In this document: positions 20,092 to 31,959 of the stretch, one piece after another
Position numbering within the stretch: position 1 is the stretch's first letter
How the letters are laid out: every line of letters starts with the position of its first letter
Assembly: GCF_000001735.4 (NCBI RefSeq)
Contig: NC_003075.7
Coordinates: 4,465,001-4,529,000 of the forward strand
Reading direction: 5' to 3'
Origin: Arabidopsis thaliana
Lineage: Eukaryota; Streptophyta; Magnoliopsida; Brassicales; Brassicaceae
DNA: 64,000 nucleotides
The notes under the pieces: generated by a model
The model's database searches: none
What the model saw: the letters and a program-made list of their open reading frames with translations, nothing else
Told to the model about the DNA's origin: nothing
Position numbers and translations under genes: made by a program

Positions 20092-21371
20092 ATGGAGAAA
20101 GTGTTCTCGGATAAAAGTCAAAGCCAAGGAGAACCAACACTGGGCGAAGTTGCTGTGAACAAAGATGAGAGTGTCAATGCAACTATTCAGATCAAAGAAG
20201 AACCACCAGCTGTTCAACCCATCGGCCAAACTCAATGTAAGCTTCTAAACCCCTATACACTTCAATGGACTAACTTGACTTATCTATGTGTAGGTAAACA
20301 AGTTTTGAGGACAAAACCTCTAGAAGAGGGAGGGGATGATGTAAGAATCAATACCAACATTGATCTTACTGGAACTGACAAACTTGCTGATGGACTCACT
20401 AAAGGACTTACTGAAGGTTTCGCTGAAGGACTCCCTGAAGGACTTGCTGAAGTACTTTTCGTACAAGATTATTCGATGCCAAATAAGGAAAGGGACATTA
20501 CCCTTATTAATGATCCGTCTAAGGGAATCAAGAAGAAACTCCAAACTTTCCATAAGGTTCCCCACCCGAGTTATGCTACACCTCACCTCACCCAAGACCC
20601 GTTGAGTCACTTCTTTCCTATTTTGGATTCGCATGAGTTCACACCTCAACGACTCTTTCCTTTTCTAAAAGCTTGCGTGTTTAAGAGCATCCAAGTGATC
20701 CTAAAGCTTCCAAGAAACCGCACATTTCTTCCCAAGTTATCTAGATACAAATTAAGGCTCTACTTGCCTTATTTGGCTGATTACACCATAAAGCCTCTAA
20801 CGGCTCTATTCGTTTATTGTTTGCGATTTGTTTCCTTTGTTTTGGCATATAGCCGTTGTACTAGAGCTTCTATATAACTCTCGATTTCATTTCTATTCAC
20901 CAATTATTTTAGAAATTATCTCAATAAACTTTAAGTTTGTTTTACAAAGAATTGTCTTTGTGTTTTGTCATTTCAAGTTGAGTGTGGATTCACTTCTCTT
21001 GGGTGATTTGCGGGCTGAATAACTTGTGGATTCAAGTTGTTTAATTTGTGTGTTGATTGTGGATTCATTCAACAACCCCTCCATCTACCATCTCTGTCAT
21101 CACTCATAGACCATCAAAGTTTCGAACCTTTGCTTCTGTTGATAAAATCATTGGGTGGACTCCCGTGTTTTTATCAACTTCACAAGCTTGTCGAGCTGAC
21201 TATGTTTCAAAAATCACCATCTTGATAAAGAAAGGACCGCCATATGTATCCCAACCAGTTCTAAACCGAGATTTACCTAAAGAAGAACCACGTCAATTAG
21301 AAAGATTCACTCAAGTTGAGGCTGTCATGGTCCACAAACAATCACCTAGAGCTGAATGCAATATTTTTTAG
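20092..21371 (+). pseudogene. Gypsy-retroelement mosaic with IKEEPP-type repeats, first part
   Basis: The ORF 20092-20877 opens with a Glu/Lys-rich region holding TIQIKEEPPAVQP. Next comes KPLEEGGDDVR, a motif of the gypsy pol C-terminus in Brassicaceae, and then a Gly/Leu ladder of 11-12-bp repeats (DGLTKGLTEGFAEGLPEGLAE). Its last third reads through what looks like LTR-type DNA: a TATA-like TATATAA at about 20870 followed by U5-like sequence to about 21080. A further piece at 21057-21371 carries ILIKKGPPYVSQP. I do not recognise a single ancestor; it is a composite of retroelement segments ahead of the gag of element A. Confidence 0.4.
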
Positions 21372-21437
21372 GATAAACCACCAAATGCTACACCACCATT
21401 TAAAACTCGAGGTATTTATCTAAACTCCCAAAATCGA

Positions 21438-22661
21438 ATGAAAGCTAATTTGCTTTCTCTTGGTGAAGGTTGTACACTTTTGAGGCCAATCAAGAAGACT
21501 AGTGATCGGGAGATAAGCACTCATCATATGAGTCAATCAAGAGATCCTCGTGAAGATTATCAAAATCAACTTCGGCTAAAACACATGGAAGAATGCATAG
21601 AGGAGCCTGAAATGGATATTTCTTCATTTAGTACTTTCCATACCTATCAGTGGCGACCTGGAGAGTTGTTAGATAGCTCTAGAGAGGAGGAGTTGGTGAC
21701 CAACAATGCCTTGATCCAAAAAGAACCCCCGGATCCAACGCCACTTCCATTTGTCATGATGATACCAAACACCGAACACACTGTGAACCTTACTCAGGTA
21801 CGTAACTCTTTAACTTGATTTGTTTCTCCTGTTTCAAGAACTGTTACTATGAGTTTATCATATTTAGGAAACATTGAGAAAGAGTTAGATTTATTTAAAG
21901 ATCATTTGGAATCAAACTCTTGTCTTAGGATAAAAGTAAAACATGAACATTTCAAGAATGGTGCATTGATTAAAGCTGAGCCATGTTTACTTATTTATTG
22001 TGATTTCATGACTATGATAACGCATTTGCTTTTTGCCAAAGGTGTTGACAAAATTGCATGTATAAAAGAGGAGCCACTAGACTTAAAATTTCTCTCGTCA
22101 AATCTCTTTAAGAGGACTGGAATTGGAGTTGTTTTGAAGCCAAAGATCGATTGTCCATTCAATCGAACAAGAAGAAAAAGCGACAATGCTTATGAACTTG
22201 AGCTGCAAGGTAAGTATAATGTGATTTCCAATTTCAATGATTCTTACTTGGTTATTTTCATTGTAGGTGAATTGGATTTGAGGTCAAATCCTTTTCAAGT
22301 GGGAGAGGATGATGTGATCATGGAAAGCACAAAGGACTTGGAATTTGATCAAGAGCGTGTAGCCGAGGAAGAGCTTGAAGCAAATGAGCAGCTTGAACCT
22401 GAGGAGCATTTCGAAGCAGAAAATGAACTTATAACGGAGAAAGAGTATGAGAAAGATGTTATCTTAACCTCATTGGTTTTGATACATGATCATCAAATGG
22501 ACATGTGTCTCATTTGTACTTGGAAAGAAATAGAGGTTGCTTTTCTCAACAACTTTTATAATGATGCAAGGTCTGAGGAGCTGAGAATGAAGATCTCTAC
22601 CTTCTCTCAAGAAGCAGTTGAAGCATTTAAAGCCGCTTGGATCAGATTTAGAGGATATTAG
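21438..22661 (+). pseudogene. Gypsy-type upstream region leading into gag
   Basis: The segments 21438-21818 and 21849-22661 contain spaced motifs of one kind: LIQKEPPDPTPLPFVMM, LIKAEPCL and CIKEEPLDL. LRSNPFQVGEDDVIM, like the pol C-terminus of other Brassicaceae gypsy elements, follows at about 22280, then an acidic stretch. From about 22520 the reading becomes Athila-type gag (FLNNFYNDARSEELRMKIST then FSQEAVEAFKAAWIRF) and runs into a TAG at 22659. Beyond the stop the gag continues (DCPHHSFSEVQLLG then IFFRGVDWHYQMALDAA) until it is cut by an inserted solo LTR at 22760. Confidence 0.5.
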
Positions 22662-22759
22662 AGAGATTGTCCGCATCATAGTTTCAGTGAGGTTCAACTG
22701 TTAGGTATCTTCTTCAGAGGAGTTGATTGGCATTATCAGATGGCTTTGGATGCAGCTAG

Positions 22760-24418
22760 TGATAAGTAGGTCTTTTAGGCCTACTTATGCTAAATGTGTG
22801 AGGTTCAGTTCAATTCCCGTAAAACACAAACATGTCGATGCAGCTATAGGGGGTGTCAATCAAGTCCACTGTTATTGCTAGCAATCAAGACGTGTACAGA
22901 AGCAATTAAGTCAAGCCAGATTATAATGATGGTGGGTTTCTAGTAACAATCATAGGTCAGGATTCAAACAAGTAAAAATGAGAACTTAAGAGCCCTACTC
23001 GATCATTGGGTCGAGTAGAACCAACAGGTGTCGAAATTAAGTAACTAAAATGCAATCAACAGGGGATACAAATAACAGGTAAATAAAAGTGCAATCAACA
23101 GGGGATACAAATATATCTAATAGGAGTCCTAAGGATGGATTCATTGATAAGGGCAACTCTAGGGTTCATCAGATAGCTAATAGGTGAAAGGTAGATACCC
23201 TTGACGATAAATTCAAAAACTGGGTGAATCCACTGTCGTGATAGAGACCCCCAGAACTCTACCACTTCCTAATCTCAACTGTCATTGATGAAACATAGCA
23301 GAGCAGGGTTTAAGAAACAATCTACCAAATCCAATAAGCAGACAAGCCAATGTCTTGGTCGAGTCTACAAATCTCTGGAATTCGTAGATCAGACATCCAT
23401 TTGAACGTCTTTTGGACGTTGGACGGCAATGATCGAATCTCCACATTAGCCAGCGAAAACCACATAGGGGTCAAGCGAAGTCAGAAGGGTTCTAACCTAA
23501 TCTTTACCACTTGGCTAACCTAGAGATTACCCTAATCTAATCCATCCTCAAGAACCCTAATCACTACTCAAGCAACATTCTCAAGAACACAAACCCAGAA
23601 ATTACTGAAATCATACCAAAATGTAGATCTAAACAAGCTAAACAACTTTACTTAAACAACTAAATGCAAAACAAAATAGATTAAGAGTAATTAAGTTTTG
23701 AAGATTCATAAACACAAAGAAAAACTAAAGGATAAAAGCTCGATCCTTTGGACAAACTCCAAAGTGATCTATTTATAGTAAAACGTTAAAACCCTAGATT
23801 CACTAGAAGACAAGAGACTTGAGGCGGTTTGGGTGAATGCTCGATCTTGGGGATCAAGTAAGGAGGGTGCTGCAAAGTCTGCGCCTTTGTGTCTATGCTC
23901 CGAGTGATCAATTGGTCGAGTAGATGCTTCTTCCTCTCCTATCTGTATGCTCAGATGTCTGTTTGAGTGGGGAATGAAGAGGATCCGAAGACGCTTTGAT
24001 AGCTCAACAAGTCTTGTAAAGTTGGTCACCCTTGGTCGAGTAAATGGGTCGAGTAGAGGATCGAGTAGGAGGGGCGAGTAGATCAATCTGCTGCTTCATC
24101 AGAGGCTGCCTTGATCGAGTAAGAGGGTCGAGTGAATTGCAGCCTCCTCTGTAGCTGCCTGGATTGAGTAAAGAGGTCGAGTGAAATGATGCCTCTTCTG
24201 TAGCTGCCTGGATCGAGTGAATGGATCGAGTAGAGTCCTTTTTAGCTCCTTCCGCACCTGAAAACACACTGAAACATGCAATGCAAATGCAAGATGATCC
24301 TAGAGCCTAAGTATGCAAAATAAGCTAAAATGGTGCAAAATGATACGATACAATGAGCATATGCACAGCTAAATGATGATAAACATACACCTAAAATGAG
24401 TAAAATACAATGTTATCA
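22760..24418 (-). mobile_element. Solo LTR, 1,659 bp, TSD GCTAG
   Basis: The segment begins TGATAAG and ends TTATCA and is flanked by the direct repeat GCTAG (22755-22759 and 24419-24423). Removing it rejoins the gag reading frame (MALDAA|SNGNF), which proves insertion. A TATA box reads on the minus strand (CTATAAATAG, 23770-23779), so the LTR points left. It carries many GGTCGAGTA words between about 23880 and 24230. No internal coding region is present, so recombination between two LTRs is the likely origin. ORFs at 23769-24281 are chance readings of the repeats. Confidence 0.9.
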
Positions 24419-24423
24419 GCTAG

Positions 24424-24713
24424 TAATGGGAATTTCATGTCAAGATATCCAGAAAATGCAACAATGTTGATTGACAGCTAGCTTCCAGCATTAGTACCAA
24501 AAGCGTTGACATTGCAAGGAAAACGCAAGTTCAGTATGTTGCACAGGTTGACAGTTTAGCCACTTCAGAGAAGATGAATCAATAGAGATACATGAGCTTC
24601 AATCAACAATCTACACATCAGAAATTTGTTCAGCAAACTAAAAGCTTCATTCAAGATTATGCTTCTTCAACCCAAGCCCACCCTCCACCCGACACCACTA
24701 AGACGATGAATCA
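24424..24713 (+). pseudogene. Athila-type gag, C-terminal part of element A
   Basis: Directly after the solo LTR the gag frame resumes (NGNFMSRYPENATMLID) but meets a TAG within about 55 bp. Degenerate sequence with Gln-rich readings (QQSTHQKFVQQ) then leads to the protease-containing ORF at 24714. It corresponds to the linker between the capsid region and protease in Athila elements. Confidence 0.5.
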
Positions 24714-25994
24714 ATGCTCGAACAGTTTCTCAAAGGTCAAATGAAGCAAACAACCGATATTGATCACAAACTGGTTGCTTTATCTGAAGATTTGTATGGG
24801 AAGATTCAAATATTTAACAATCAAATAAAGCAGTTGAGTATGGATAGAGAAGATGTTTGTGCTATTGAGTTAAGGAGTGGAAAAGAGCTAAATCCAGTGC
24901 TTCAACGAGAGCTTCTTGCAGCCAAAATCGTCAATTTGGAAGAAAATGATGTTGCAGTTTTTGCAAACCAGACACCAGTGTCGACCGCCACTGCTGGGTG
25001 TCGATCGACACCAGCCATGGCATACACTACAGAACGCTACAGTGTCGACCGACACCAACCCAGCCCAAACATGCGAATTCTCCAAAACCCGATTTTAGTT
25101 GCAGAAAAGGCTACCAAACCCAAGGTTCCGTTTCCCAAGAGTCCTAGGAGGTCCAAACAAGAGCTTGATGATGCTAGATGCAAAGCTATGATGGATAAGT
25201 TGATTGTAGAGATACCACTTATAGATGTTGTGAAGTCTTCTCCTATGATTAGACAGTATGTGAAGAGGATGGTTACTAAGGATTTGCTTACTGAAAAAGC
25301 TGTGATGATGATGTCTACACAGGTTAGCGACATTATTCAGAACAAGATTCCAAAGAAACTTCCAGATCCAGGTAGCTTTGCTCTCAATTGTGGTATCCTT
25401 AACGAGAGTTTTGAGCGACGCTTGTGCGATCTTGGTTCTAGTGTCAACTTGATGCCACGTTCCGTTGCGCTCCGGCTTGGTTTGACCGATTTTGAGCCTA
25501 CGAAAATCACTCTTGTTCTTGCTGATCGATCTGTCTGTAGACCCGATGGTATCCTATGCGATGTCCCTGTACAAGTCGGTACTAGCTACTTTCCTACATA
25601 TTTTATGGTTTTATCTTATGAGAAAGAACCTAAAGATCCTCTAATCTTGGGAAGACCTTTCTTAGCCACAACTGGTGCCATTATTTATGTAAGAAAGGGA
25701 AGAATACGATTGAATGTAGGTGATCTTACAATGCAGTTTGACATGAATAAGGTGGTTAAGAAGCCTACCATCGATGGGCAGACTTTCTATGTGGATACTG
25801 TCTCATCTCTGGCTGATGAATTTCTCATGAAGATGACACCTGCTGATCCTTTGAAGCATGCTCTGATTCCCTCAATTGACAAAGTTCCCAACGGGTATAG
25901 TAAGCTGCTGGATAGGACTGAGCATGTGATGCAATTGGTTGCTCAAGATGAGTTAATTGGCACATCTTCCCAAGCAGCAACAATTGGCAATTGA
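24714..25994 (+). CDS. Element A gag C-terminus and aspartic protease
   Basis: This open frame of 426 codons starts with a helical gag tail (LEQFLKGQMKQTTDIDHKL) and continues with ELRSGKEL. A region follows in which the palindromic GTGTCGATCGACACC words are translated in frame (CRSTP, VDRHQP, residues about 96-121). After that come a conserved KVPFPKSPRRSKQ block and the retroviral-type protease core: CDLGSSVNLMPRSV (DLG in place of the usual DTG/DSG, as is common in Athila), then [13 protein letters not shown] as the C-terminal flap motif. It ends in a TGA just before the RT region. This is the longest clean ORF in the window, although the element is otherwise decayed. Confidence 0.8.
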   Translation: MLEQFLKGQMKQTTDIDHKLVALSEDLYGKIQIFNNQIKQLSMDREDVCAIELRSGKELNPVLQRELLAAKIVNLEENDVAVFANQTPVSTATAGCRSTPAMAYTTERYSVDRHQPSPNMRILQNPILVAEKATKPKVPFPKSPRRSKQELDDARCKAMMDKLIVEIPLIDVVKSSPMIRQYVKRMVTKDLLTEKAVMMMSTQVSDIIQNKIPKKLPDPGSFALNCGILNESFERRLCDLGSSVNLMPRSVALRLGLTDFEPTKITLVLADRSVCRPDGILCDVPVQVGTSYFPTYFMVLSYEKEPKDPLILGRPFLATTGAIIYVRKGRIRLNVGDLTMQFDMNKVVKKPTIDGQTFYVDTVSSLADEFLMKMTPADPLKHALIPSIDKVPNGYSKLLDRTEHVMQLVAQDELIGTSSQAATIGN

Positions 25995-26045
25995 AGCCCA
26001 GAAAAAGCTCATAAAGTTGATCTAAAACCGCTTCCAGCAGGGCTA

Positions 26046-26889
26046 AGATACACATTTCTTGGTAAAAACTCTACTTACCCTGTCATTGTTAATGCTTCTT
26101 TAAACAAGGCAGAGCTCCCTAATAAGTATCGCAAAGCTCTTGGCTATTCTCTTGATGATATTACAGGTATCTCTCCAGACTTGTGTATGCATAGGATTCA
26201 CCTCAAGGATGAGTCTAAGCCCTCAGTTGAGCATCATAGGAGACTAAACCCGAATCTCAAGGATGCTGTTAAGAAGAAGATCATGAAATTGTTGGAAGCT
26301 GGGATCATCTATCCTATTTCAGATAGTGATTGGGTTAGTCTAGTGCATGTGGTTCCTAAGAAAGGAGGTGTTACAGTGGTTAAGAATGACAAGAATGAGC
26401 TGATTCCTACACGGACTATTACCGGCCACAGAATGTGTATTGACTACAGGAAGCTGAACGCTGCAACAAGAACGAATCATTTTCCTCTACTATTCATTGA
26501 TCAAATGCTGGAAAGGTTAGCTAATCATAAGTACTACTGCTTTCTTGATGGATACTCAGGATTCTTTCAGATACCAATCCATCCAGATGATCAGGAGAAG
26601 ACCACGTTCACTATCCCTATGGTACTTTAGCCTATCGCAGAATGCCATTTGGTTTATGCAATGCTCCTGCGACATTCTAGAGATGTATGATGTCAATCTT
26701 CACGGACATGATGAGAATTTCATGGAAGTCTTTATGGATGACTTTTCTGTTTATGGGTCTTCATTTGAAGCATGCTTGGAGAACCTTTGCAAAGTTTTAG
26801 CGAGATGTGAAGAGAAGAATTTGATTCTTAATTGGGAGAAGTGCCATTTCATGGTTCAGGAAGGTATAGTTCTTGGTCACAAAGTTTAA
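26046..26889 (+). pseudogene. Element A reverse transcriptase
   Basis: RT motifs appear in order: the N-terminal DESKPSVEHHRRLNP, MCIDYRKLNAATRTNHFPLL, YYCFLDGYSGFFQIPI, a +1 shift near 26628 after the FTIP region, RRMPFGLCNAPA in the other frame, and the catalytic box FMDDFSVYGSSFE (about 26730-26770), which has FMDD in place of the more usual YxDD. A TAA follows VLGHKV at 26887. Frameshift and stops make it inactive. Confidence 0.8.
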
Positions 26890-26989
26890 GGTGCTGGTAT
26901 TGAGGTTGATAAAGCCAAGATACAGGTTATGACAAGTCTACAGGCACCAAATAACGTGAAATCAGTGAGGAGTTTTCTTGGACATGCTG

Positions 26990-27828
26990 GCTTTTAGTGG
27001 AGATTCGTCAAGGATTTCAGTAAGATTGCCAGACCACTAACAGCTTTGCTTTGTAAGCATGTGAAGTTTGACTTCAATGCTGAGTGTCATGCTGCTTTTA
27101 ATCAGATTAAGAATGCCTTAGTGAGTGCTCCAATAGTTCAACCTCCGGACTGGAATTTATCTTTTGAGATCATGTGTGATGCAAGTGATTATGTCGTTGG
27201 AGCTGTTTTGGGACAGAGGAAAGGCAATAAACTACATGTTATCCACTATGCAAGTAGAACACTTGATGATGCATAGCAGAATTATGCGACAACAGAGAAA
27301 GAATTGTTAGCTGTGGTTTTTGCTTTTGAGAAGTTTCGCTCTTATCTGGTTGGTTCAAAGGTAATTGTGCATACAATTCATTCAGCACTCAAGTACCTTA
27401 TGCAGAAAAAGGATGCTAAGCCAAGATTACTACGATGGATTCTTCTTCTTCAAGAGTTTGACATCGAAGTACGGGATAGGAAAGGGATTGAAAATGGAGT
27501 TGCTAATCATTTGTCAAGGATCAAGGTTGAAGATGACGTTCCTATCAATGATTTTCTACCTGAAGAGAGTATCTACTTGGTTGAGACAAGTTTGCAGGAA
27601 AATCATGGCAATGTCAATTCAAGCGCAGATGAGATCTGTAGAGAATCAGTGTCGATCCAAACCACACCCCCTGTCAATCGACACCATCGAGCTTCACAGA
27701 CAGATGGTTCTGCACCTCTTTCCCAACCCACATCTATTTCAGTTCCCTATGATAGGTACTCCTCCATCTCTTCTCCTACTTATCCTTTGATTACTTCTTT
27801 AAAATCTTCGAAGTGTGCTTCACGGTAA
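26990..27828 (+). pseudogene. Element A RNase H region and truncated pol end
   Basis: FKDFSKIARPLTALL leads into the RNase H fold (MCDASDYVVGAVLGQRKGN, then a TAG at about 27275, then [20 protein letters not shown] and [18 protein letters not shown]). The family's DAS-type Asp and Glu of EKEL are present. From about 27600 the frame leaves pol and encodes Ser/Thr/Pro-rich sequence that reads [14 protein letters not shown] from the palindromic word. The integrase that should follow is missing. Confidence 0.75.
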
Positions 27829-28428
27829 ACAAGCATCGAGTTTCTCAAGAGCTTGTTTCCTCTACTGATTTTGCAGGTAACAAAGTAAGTACCGATCGAC
27901 ACCACCACCAGTGTCGATCGACACCAAATGCTGCATAGAGACGATCTGTTTACACACCGCCTTGGAAGGCGAGATTGAAACACAGATCCTATGTTCCCCC
28001 ATCCAAGTCGTCAACTCTATCAAGTCAGGCTATTGACTATAAACAAGCGCTTAGTGGGAGGCAACCCACTGGTATGGTGTTTCGTTTTGTCTTTTTCCTT
28101 TATTTGTGTTTTTCTTTTAATTTTCTAAATGAATCTAGTACACGTATAGTACAGGAATGTGTCTAAAAGGTTCTTAAACGTTAACTTGATTGATGAGACC
28201 CATCGATGAGAACCTAATGGATATAGTTGAGAACTTGGGTATGAATTCTAGGATGTTGTGTGGGCTAGAAGAGAATTACATAGTGGTCAGGATTTGACTA
28301 GAACTGTTTAGTGCATGGATTTGGTTTGTATGATCAAGGTAATAAGCTAGAGAGATTGGAAGTTTCTGTGTTTTTAAACCTCTTCCACGGGTTCGGCTTT
28401 TGTGTTTTGCTTGAGGGCAAGGAAAAGC

Positions 28429-28443
28429 TAAGTCTGGGGAAGT
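28429..28443 (+). other. Polypurine tract of element A
   Basis: AGTCTGGGGAAGT abuts the LTR start TGATATACC, the usual position of the plus-strand primer. The equivalent sequence of element B (AAGTGTGGGGGAGT on the minus strand) supports the assignment. Confidence 0.7.
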
Positions 28444-29608
28444 TGATATACCTCGATTTTTACTGCTTTTAGTTATGATTTAGGTATAGTTTTTAGAGTC
28501 CTTTTGTTATTTGTAGAGTCTTTTCTACTCTTTTTCAGGTCTTTACATGTTTGGGATGCATTTGGAGATTATGGAGCATTCTGGAGCAACACAGACAACT
28601 TAAGCTTCAGAAGCTATTCGGAGACGGAAATTGACGTAGGTGTCGATCGACACAACCCCTGGTATTGAGCAAAACCAATACCTGACGGTAATTCAATTGC
28701 GCAACTTATTCGTGTTTTGAAGATTTCCAAATTCGGCCCAGAACTTTCCCTGATTTCCACAGAAGGCCCAGACGTTTTTAGGATTTATGTATTGATTTTT
28801 ATGGTAATTGTTTAGACCTAACTCTTATTATCTCTTTTATTCTTGGGAGCAAAACCCTGTGGAGACTCCCTTTAGAGAAGATTCTTCTAAACTCTTTTCT
28901 CTTCTTAATTTAATTATTGATTTCTTATTCAATCATGGTTTGTTCTTCTATGATCATGCTTGAGTAGTTCTCTTGTTGGGTTTAGGGATTCTCATTAGGG
29001 ATTTGGATGAATTAGTAGATCGAATACACTGTTAGGATAATATACTTAGAATTCTTCATCTTAGATTGTTCTTAATGCTAGTTTTAGAGTAACTAACTAG
29101 AACTTGATTTTAGATTATTAGGTATGCCCACCATAGGTATCTATTACTCGAACTATCTTAGATGAGCCTAGTATTTAGATGCGTGCTAGCGTCCATTATT
29201 TATGTGAACTTATGAAACCTGATTATAATGCTTGCTTAGTTCTAGGGATTTACAAGAGAGTTGGGATCAATACTATTAAGCATAGTGAGCTTCGCAGAAC
29301 ACCACCGGTTACTCTATATTAGTGATTTGTGTTCTAGAATGGTTTGATAATAACCCTAATTTACTGCAAGATCTACTATTCATATATTTCCTGAGAATTT
29401 CCTTAAACCCGACATCTTAATCATCTGAATCTAAAACCAACTTTTAACTTTTTTCTTGTCTTTTACTTTTATAATATTTTCTGTTTAGCTTTATTCAAAA
29501 CAGTTAGTCTATTGTGTGATCCAAGAACTTTGTGGAATTCGATCCCTAAGTGCTATAACAACCTCTTTATTTGAGAGAGTAGTCATTAGGATAATTTGAC
29601 TCTAATCA
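28444..29608 (+). repeat. 3' LTR of element A (1,165 bp)
   Basis: It runs from TGATATACCTCG to GACTCTAATCA. It has the same length as the solo LTR at 60268-61432 and is almost the same sequence throughout, and it is homologous to the minus-strand LTRs of element B. It holds one GGTGTCGATCGACAC word near 28638. Confidence 0.9.
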
Positions 29609-30540
29609 TAGAGAAACAAAATGATAGATGAAATCAAATACGGAATCTGAATAACTTTGGAAAAAACTCGAATTACAGGTTGCAGAAGCAAAATGGCGCA
29701 GCCACAGTAAAAACAAAGAATAAAACTGAAGTAAAAACTCAATGTTGACTAGATGTCCTAGGAGAAAACCCTCAGACACCTATTTATACAAAACGAAATA
29801 AAATGATAGTAGATAGGTCGGGAACCCAATCGACCGGCCTATAGACTGATAATGGGCCGAGATGGGCTTCGCGATTAGATGAAGCTCTGGACCGCTTCCA
29901 AACACTTCTTCTACTCCTCTTCTCTTCCTTGTGTTCAGCTTGTCTGGTTGAGTGCAGATTCGAGTAAACTCTGAAGATGTGGTCGAGTGCTTGGTCGAGT
30001 GATGGTGTTGGGTGGTGACAGCTTTACTCAACCAGGGGGTTGAGTACGGTGGCCGAGTGAACGGCCAAGTGGTGGTCAGTTGGTATGACGAAGTGTTACT
30101 CGACCAAATGGTCGAGTGGTGTCATCAAGTGGCCTGGAGTGTGGTTACTCGACCAGGGGGTCGAATGATTGGTAAGAATGGCTCCAATGTTACTCGACCA
30201 GGGGGTCGAGTGTGCTGCTGGAGTTACTCAACCAGGTGGTCGAGTAACTCTTCTGGTTCCGGCTTGCTTCATCCAATTTGCTTGCCAACAGCTCCAAATC
30301 ACCTAAAACATCTCAGAAATGCAATATGTATGCAAACCTATCCTAATCATGCAAAGTATGCAAGAATGTTGAGGAATGATATAAAACAGTGATGAATGAT
30401 ATGAAACTAAACTCAAATCGATGATGAATGAACACTGAAATCATGCAAATTGTAGACATTTCAAAAGTAACCATATCTGGGAGCTCTCATGTCACCTCAT
30501 CACGCTAAACAGTTCTGAAACACAAACAAGTCATTATAGA
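29609..30540. mobile_element. LTR-like fragment with GGTCGAGTA/TACTCGACCA words
   Basis: The sequence resembles the second half of the solo LTR at 22760-24418: CTATTTATA near 29780, clusters of GGTCGAGT and TTACTCGACCAGGGGGTCGAGT between 29950 and 30250, then CATGCAAAGTATGCAAGAATG-type sequence. The palindromic TTACTCGACCAGGGGGTCGAGTG arrangement occurs several times. No TSD was found. The ORF 30012-30392 only reads these words. Confidence 0.55.
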
Positions 30541-30565
30541 AAACTTTGACTGAATTTGATAGAAA

Positions 30566-31381
30566 CTATATGGTATGCAAATAATAATACAAAATTACCA
30601 TCTCTTCTCTTCTCCGGACATATGGCATTGACCCACATATGTGCTTTGCTATCCCTAAGCCACCACGATCGCTCTTCTTATTTTTGGAGTTGGTTTTGCT
30701 TCTCTTGATGCTTTTCTCGTTTTCCCATAAAGCAATAAGACCAATCCAAACAGAGTTCATCATCTTTTGGGACTTCCCCTTGTCAACACAATCCTCCGAT
30801 AATTTATACTCTATTTTTATATTCATCATCCGTGTTGCAGCAGATAAATGAGAGTGACCCTCTTTACAACCATCATAAATCGGTTTCTTCGCTGCATCTA
30901 ACATATCAAAATACTTTTTCGCTTCTAAGTTTGGTTCTTCAGTTCCACCTTTAGTCGTTTCGTGAAAAGCATCTGTTACCATCTATATTACACCGGCTTG
31001 AGCTCTAGTTATATTCTCTTCCTCTTCATTACTATTATTATCTCCAAGTTCCAACCCATGATTTTCATCATCTCCACTGTTTTGATCAGTACTACTATTT
31101 GCTAAAGTTTCAAAATCATTCACATGAGAAAACCATATGTATTATCCAGGCGTAAATCTTCTATATAAATGCTTCCAAATAGTATCTACTGAGAGAAATT
31201 TCTCATTACCACAAGAAGAACAAGGACAATATATCTTACCACACTCCAATAGAATCTCTTGATTTGCAGCAAAACACATAAAATCAACAAGAAATTCTTT
31301 ATATTCGTTTGTTAATTATTCGGTACCTTCATCTATATAATTATACATCCACTTACGATTTTTGTTTTTTGTTCTTGTCAT
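30566..31381 (-). pseudogene. CACTA (En/Spm) transposase-related fragment
   Basis: From an ATG at 31381 the minus strand reads KWMYNYIDEGTE, stop, then YKEFLVDFMCFAANQ, CGKIYCPCSSCGNEKF and TIWKHLYRRFTPGYY, matching the transposase-associated domain of CACTA proteins (CPCxxC finger). After an acidic linker, 30982-30566 continues with MVTDAFHETTKG ... FDMLDAAKKPIYDGCKEGH and ends RGGLGIAKHICGSMPYVRRR, which resembles the Transposase_24 tail. The main catalytic region is missing between about residue 70 of this ORF and that tail, so two CACTA domains are fused by a deletion. The minus-strand end CACTATAAAA at 31769 may be the element terminus. Confidence 0.65.
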
Positions 31382-31767
31382 TGACAACAATTTTCAATTT
31401 TTTCAGAAGTAAAGTTTCACAGAAAAAAAAAAGAGAAAAGGGGAAGACTATGAATCTTATATAACCTAGATTTGTCTCCCTCTTTTTTTTTTGGTTTTTT
31501 CGTTTCTTTTTTTCGATTTTCGTTTTTTTTTCCACTTTTCCAACAAATATTTTGTCATCAACTTGTTAGAAATAATTTCCCACAAACAAATTTGTTTCTA
31601 ACAAATATTTTGTTAATAATTTCCAATAACTTAAAATGTTAATTTGCAACGATATCATAGTTGTTGGCAAATTACAAAAATTTTCCTACGACATTTATGA
31701 TAAATTTACCATAACTAACATTAATTGGAAATTTGCATTAAATAAAATATTTGATGCAATTTTATAG

Positions 31768-31950
31768 TGATATATCCCTATTTTTACCTGTTTTAGCTAT
31801 GATTTAAGTATTAGTTTTAGAGTTTATTTGTTATTTCCAGAGTCTTTTCTAGTTCTTTTCAGGTCTTTACATGTTTGAGATTCATTTGGAGATAATGGAG
31901 CATTCTGAAGGAAAAAAGAGAACTTATGTTGCAGAAGAAATCTGAAGACT
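31768..31950 (+). repeat. Truncated Athila-type LTR fragment
   Basis: TGATATATCCCTATTTTTACC through GGAGATAATGGAGCATTCTG matches the first 180 bp of the LTR at 28444. The rest is missing. Its start coincides with the putative CACTA end, and MULE-associated sequence follows it. Confidence 0.75.
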
Positions 31951-31959
31951 AAAAATCGC

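Larger units (their letters stand above)
22500..29608 (+). mobile_element. Athila-type LTR retrotransposon A, partial
   Basis: A plus-strand element runs from gag (22520 onward, split by the solo LTR) through protease, reverse transcriptase and RNase H to a polypurine tract and 3' LTR (28444-29608). Integrase and the 3' ATHILA ORF are missing: RNase H coding passes near 27620 into short out-of-frame sequence, and then into the conserved 3' tail (AAGCGCTTAGTGGGAGGCAA, about 28045). No matching 5' LTR was found upstream. Several stops and shifts show it is not functional. Confidence 0.75.
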
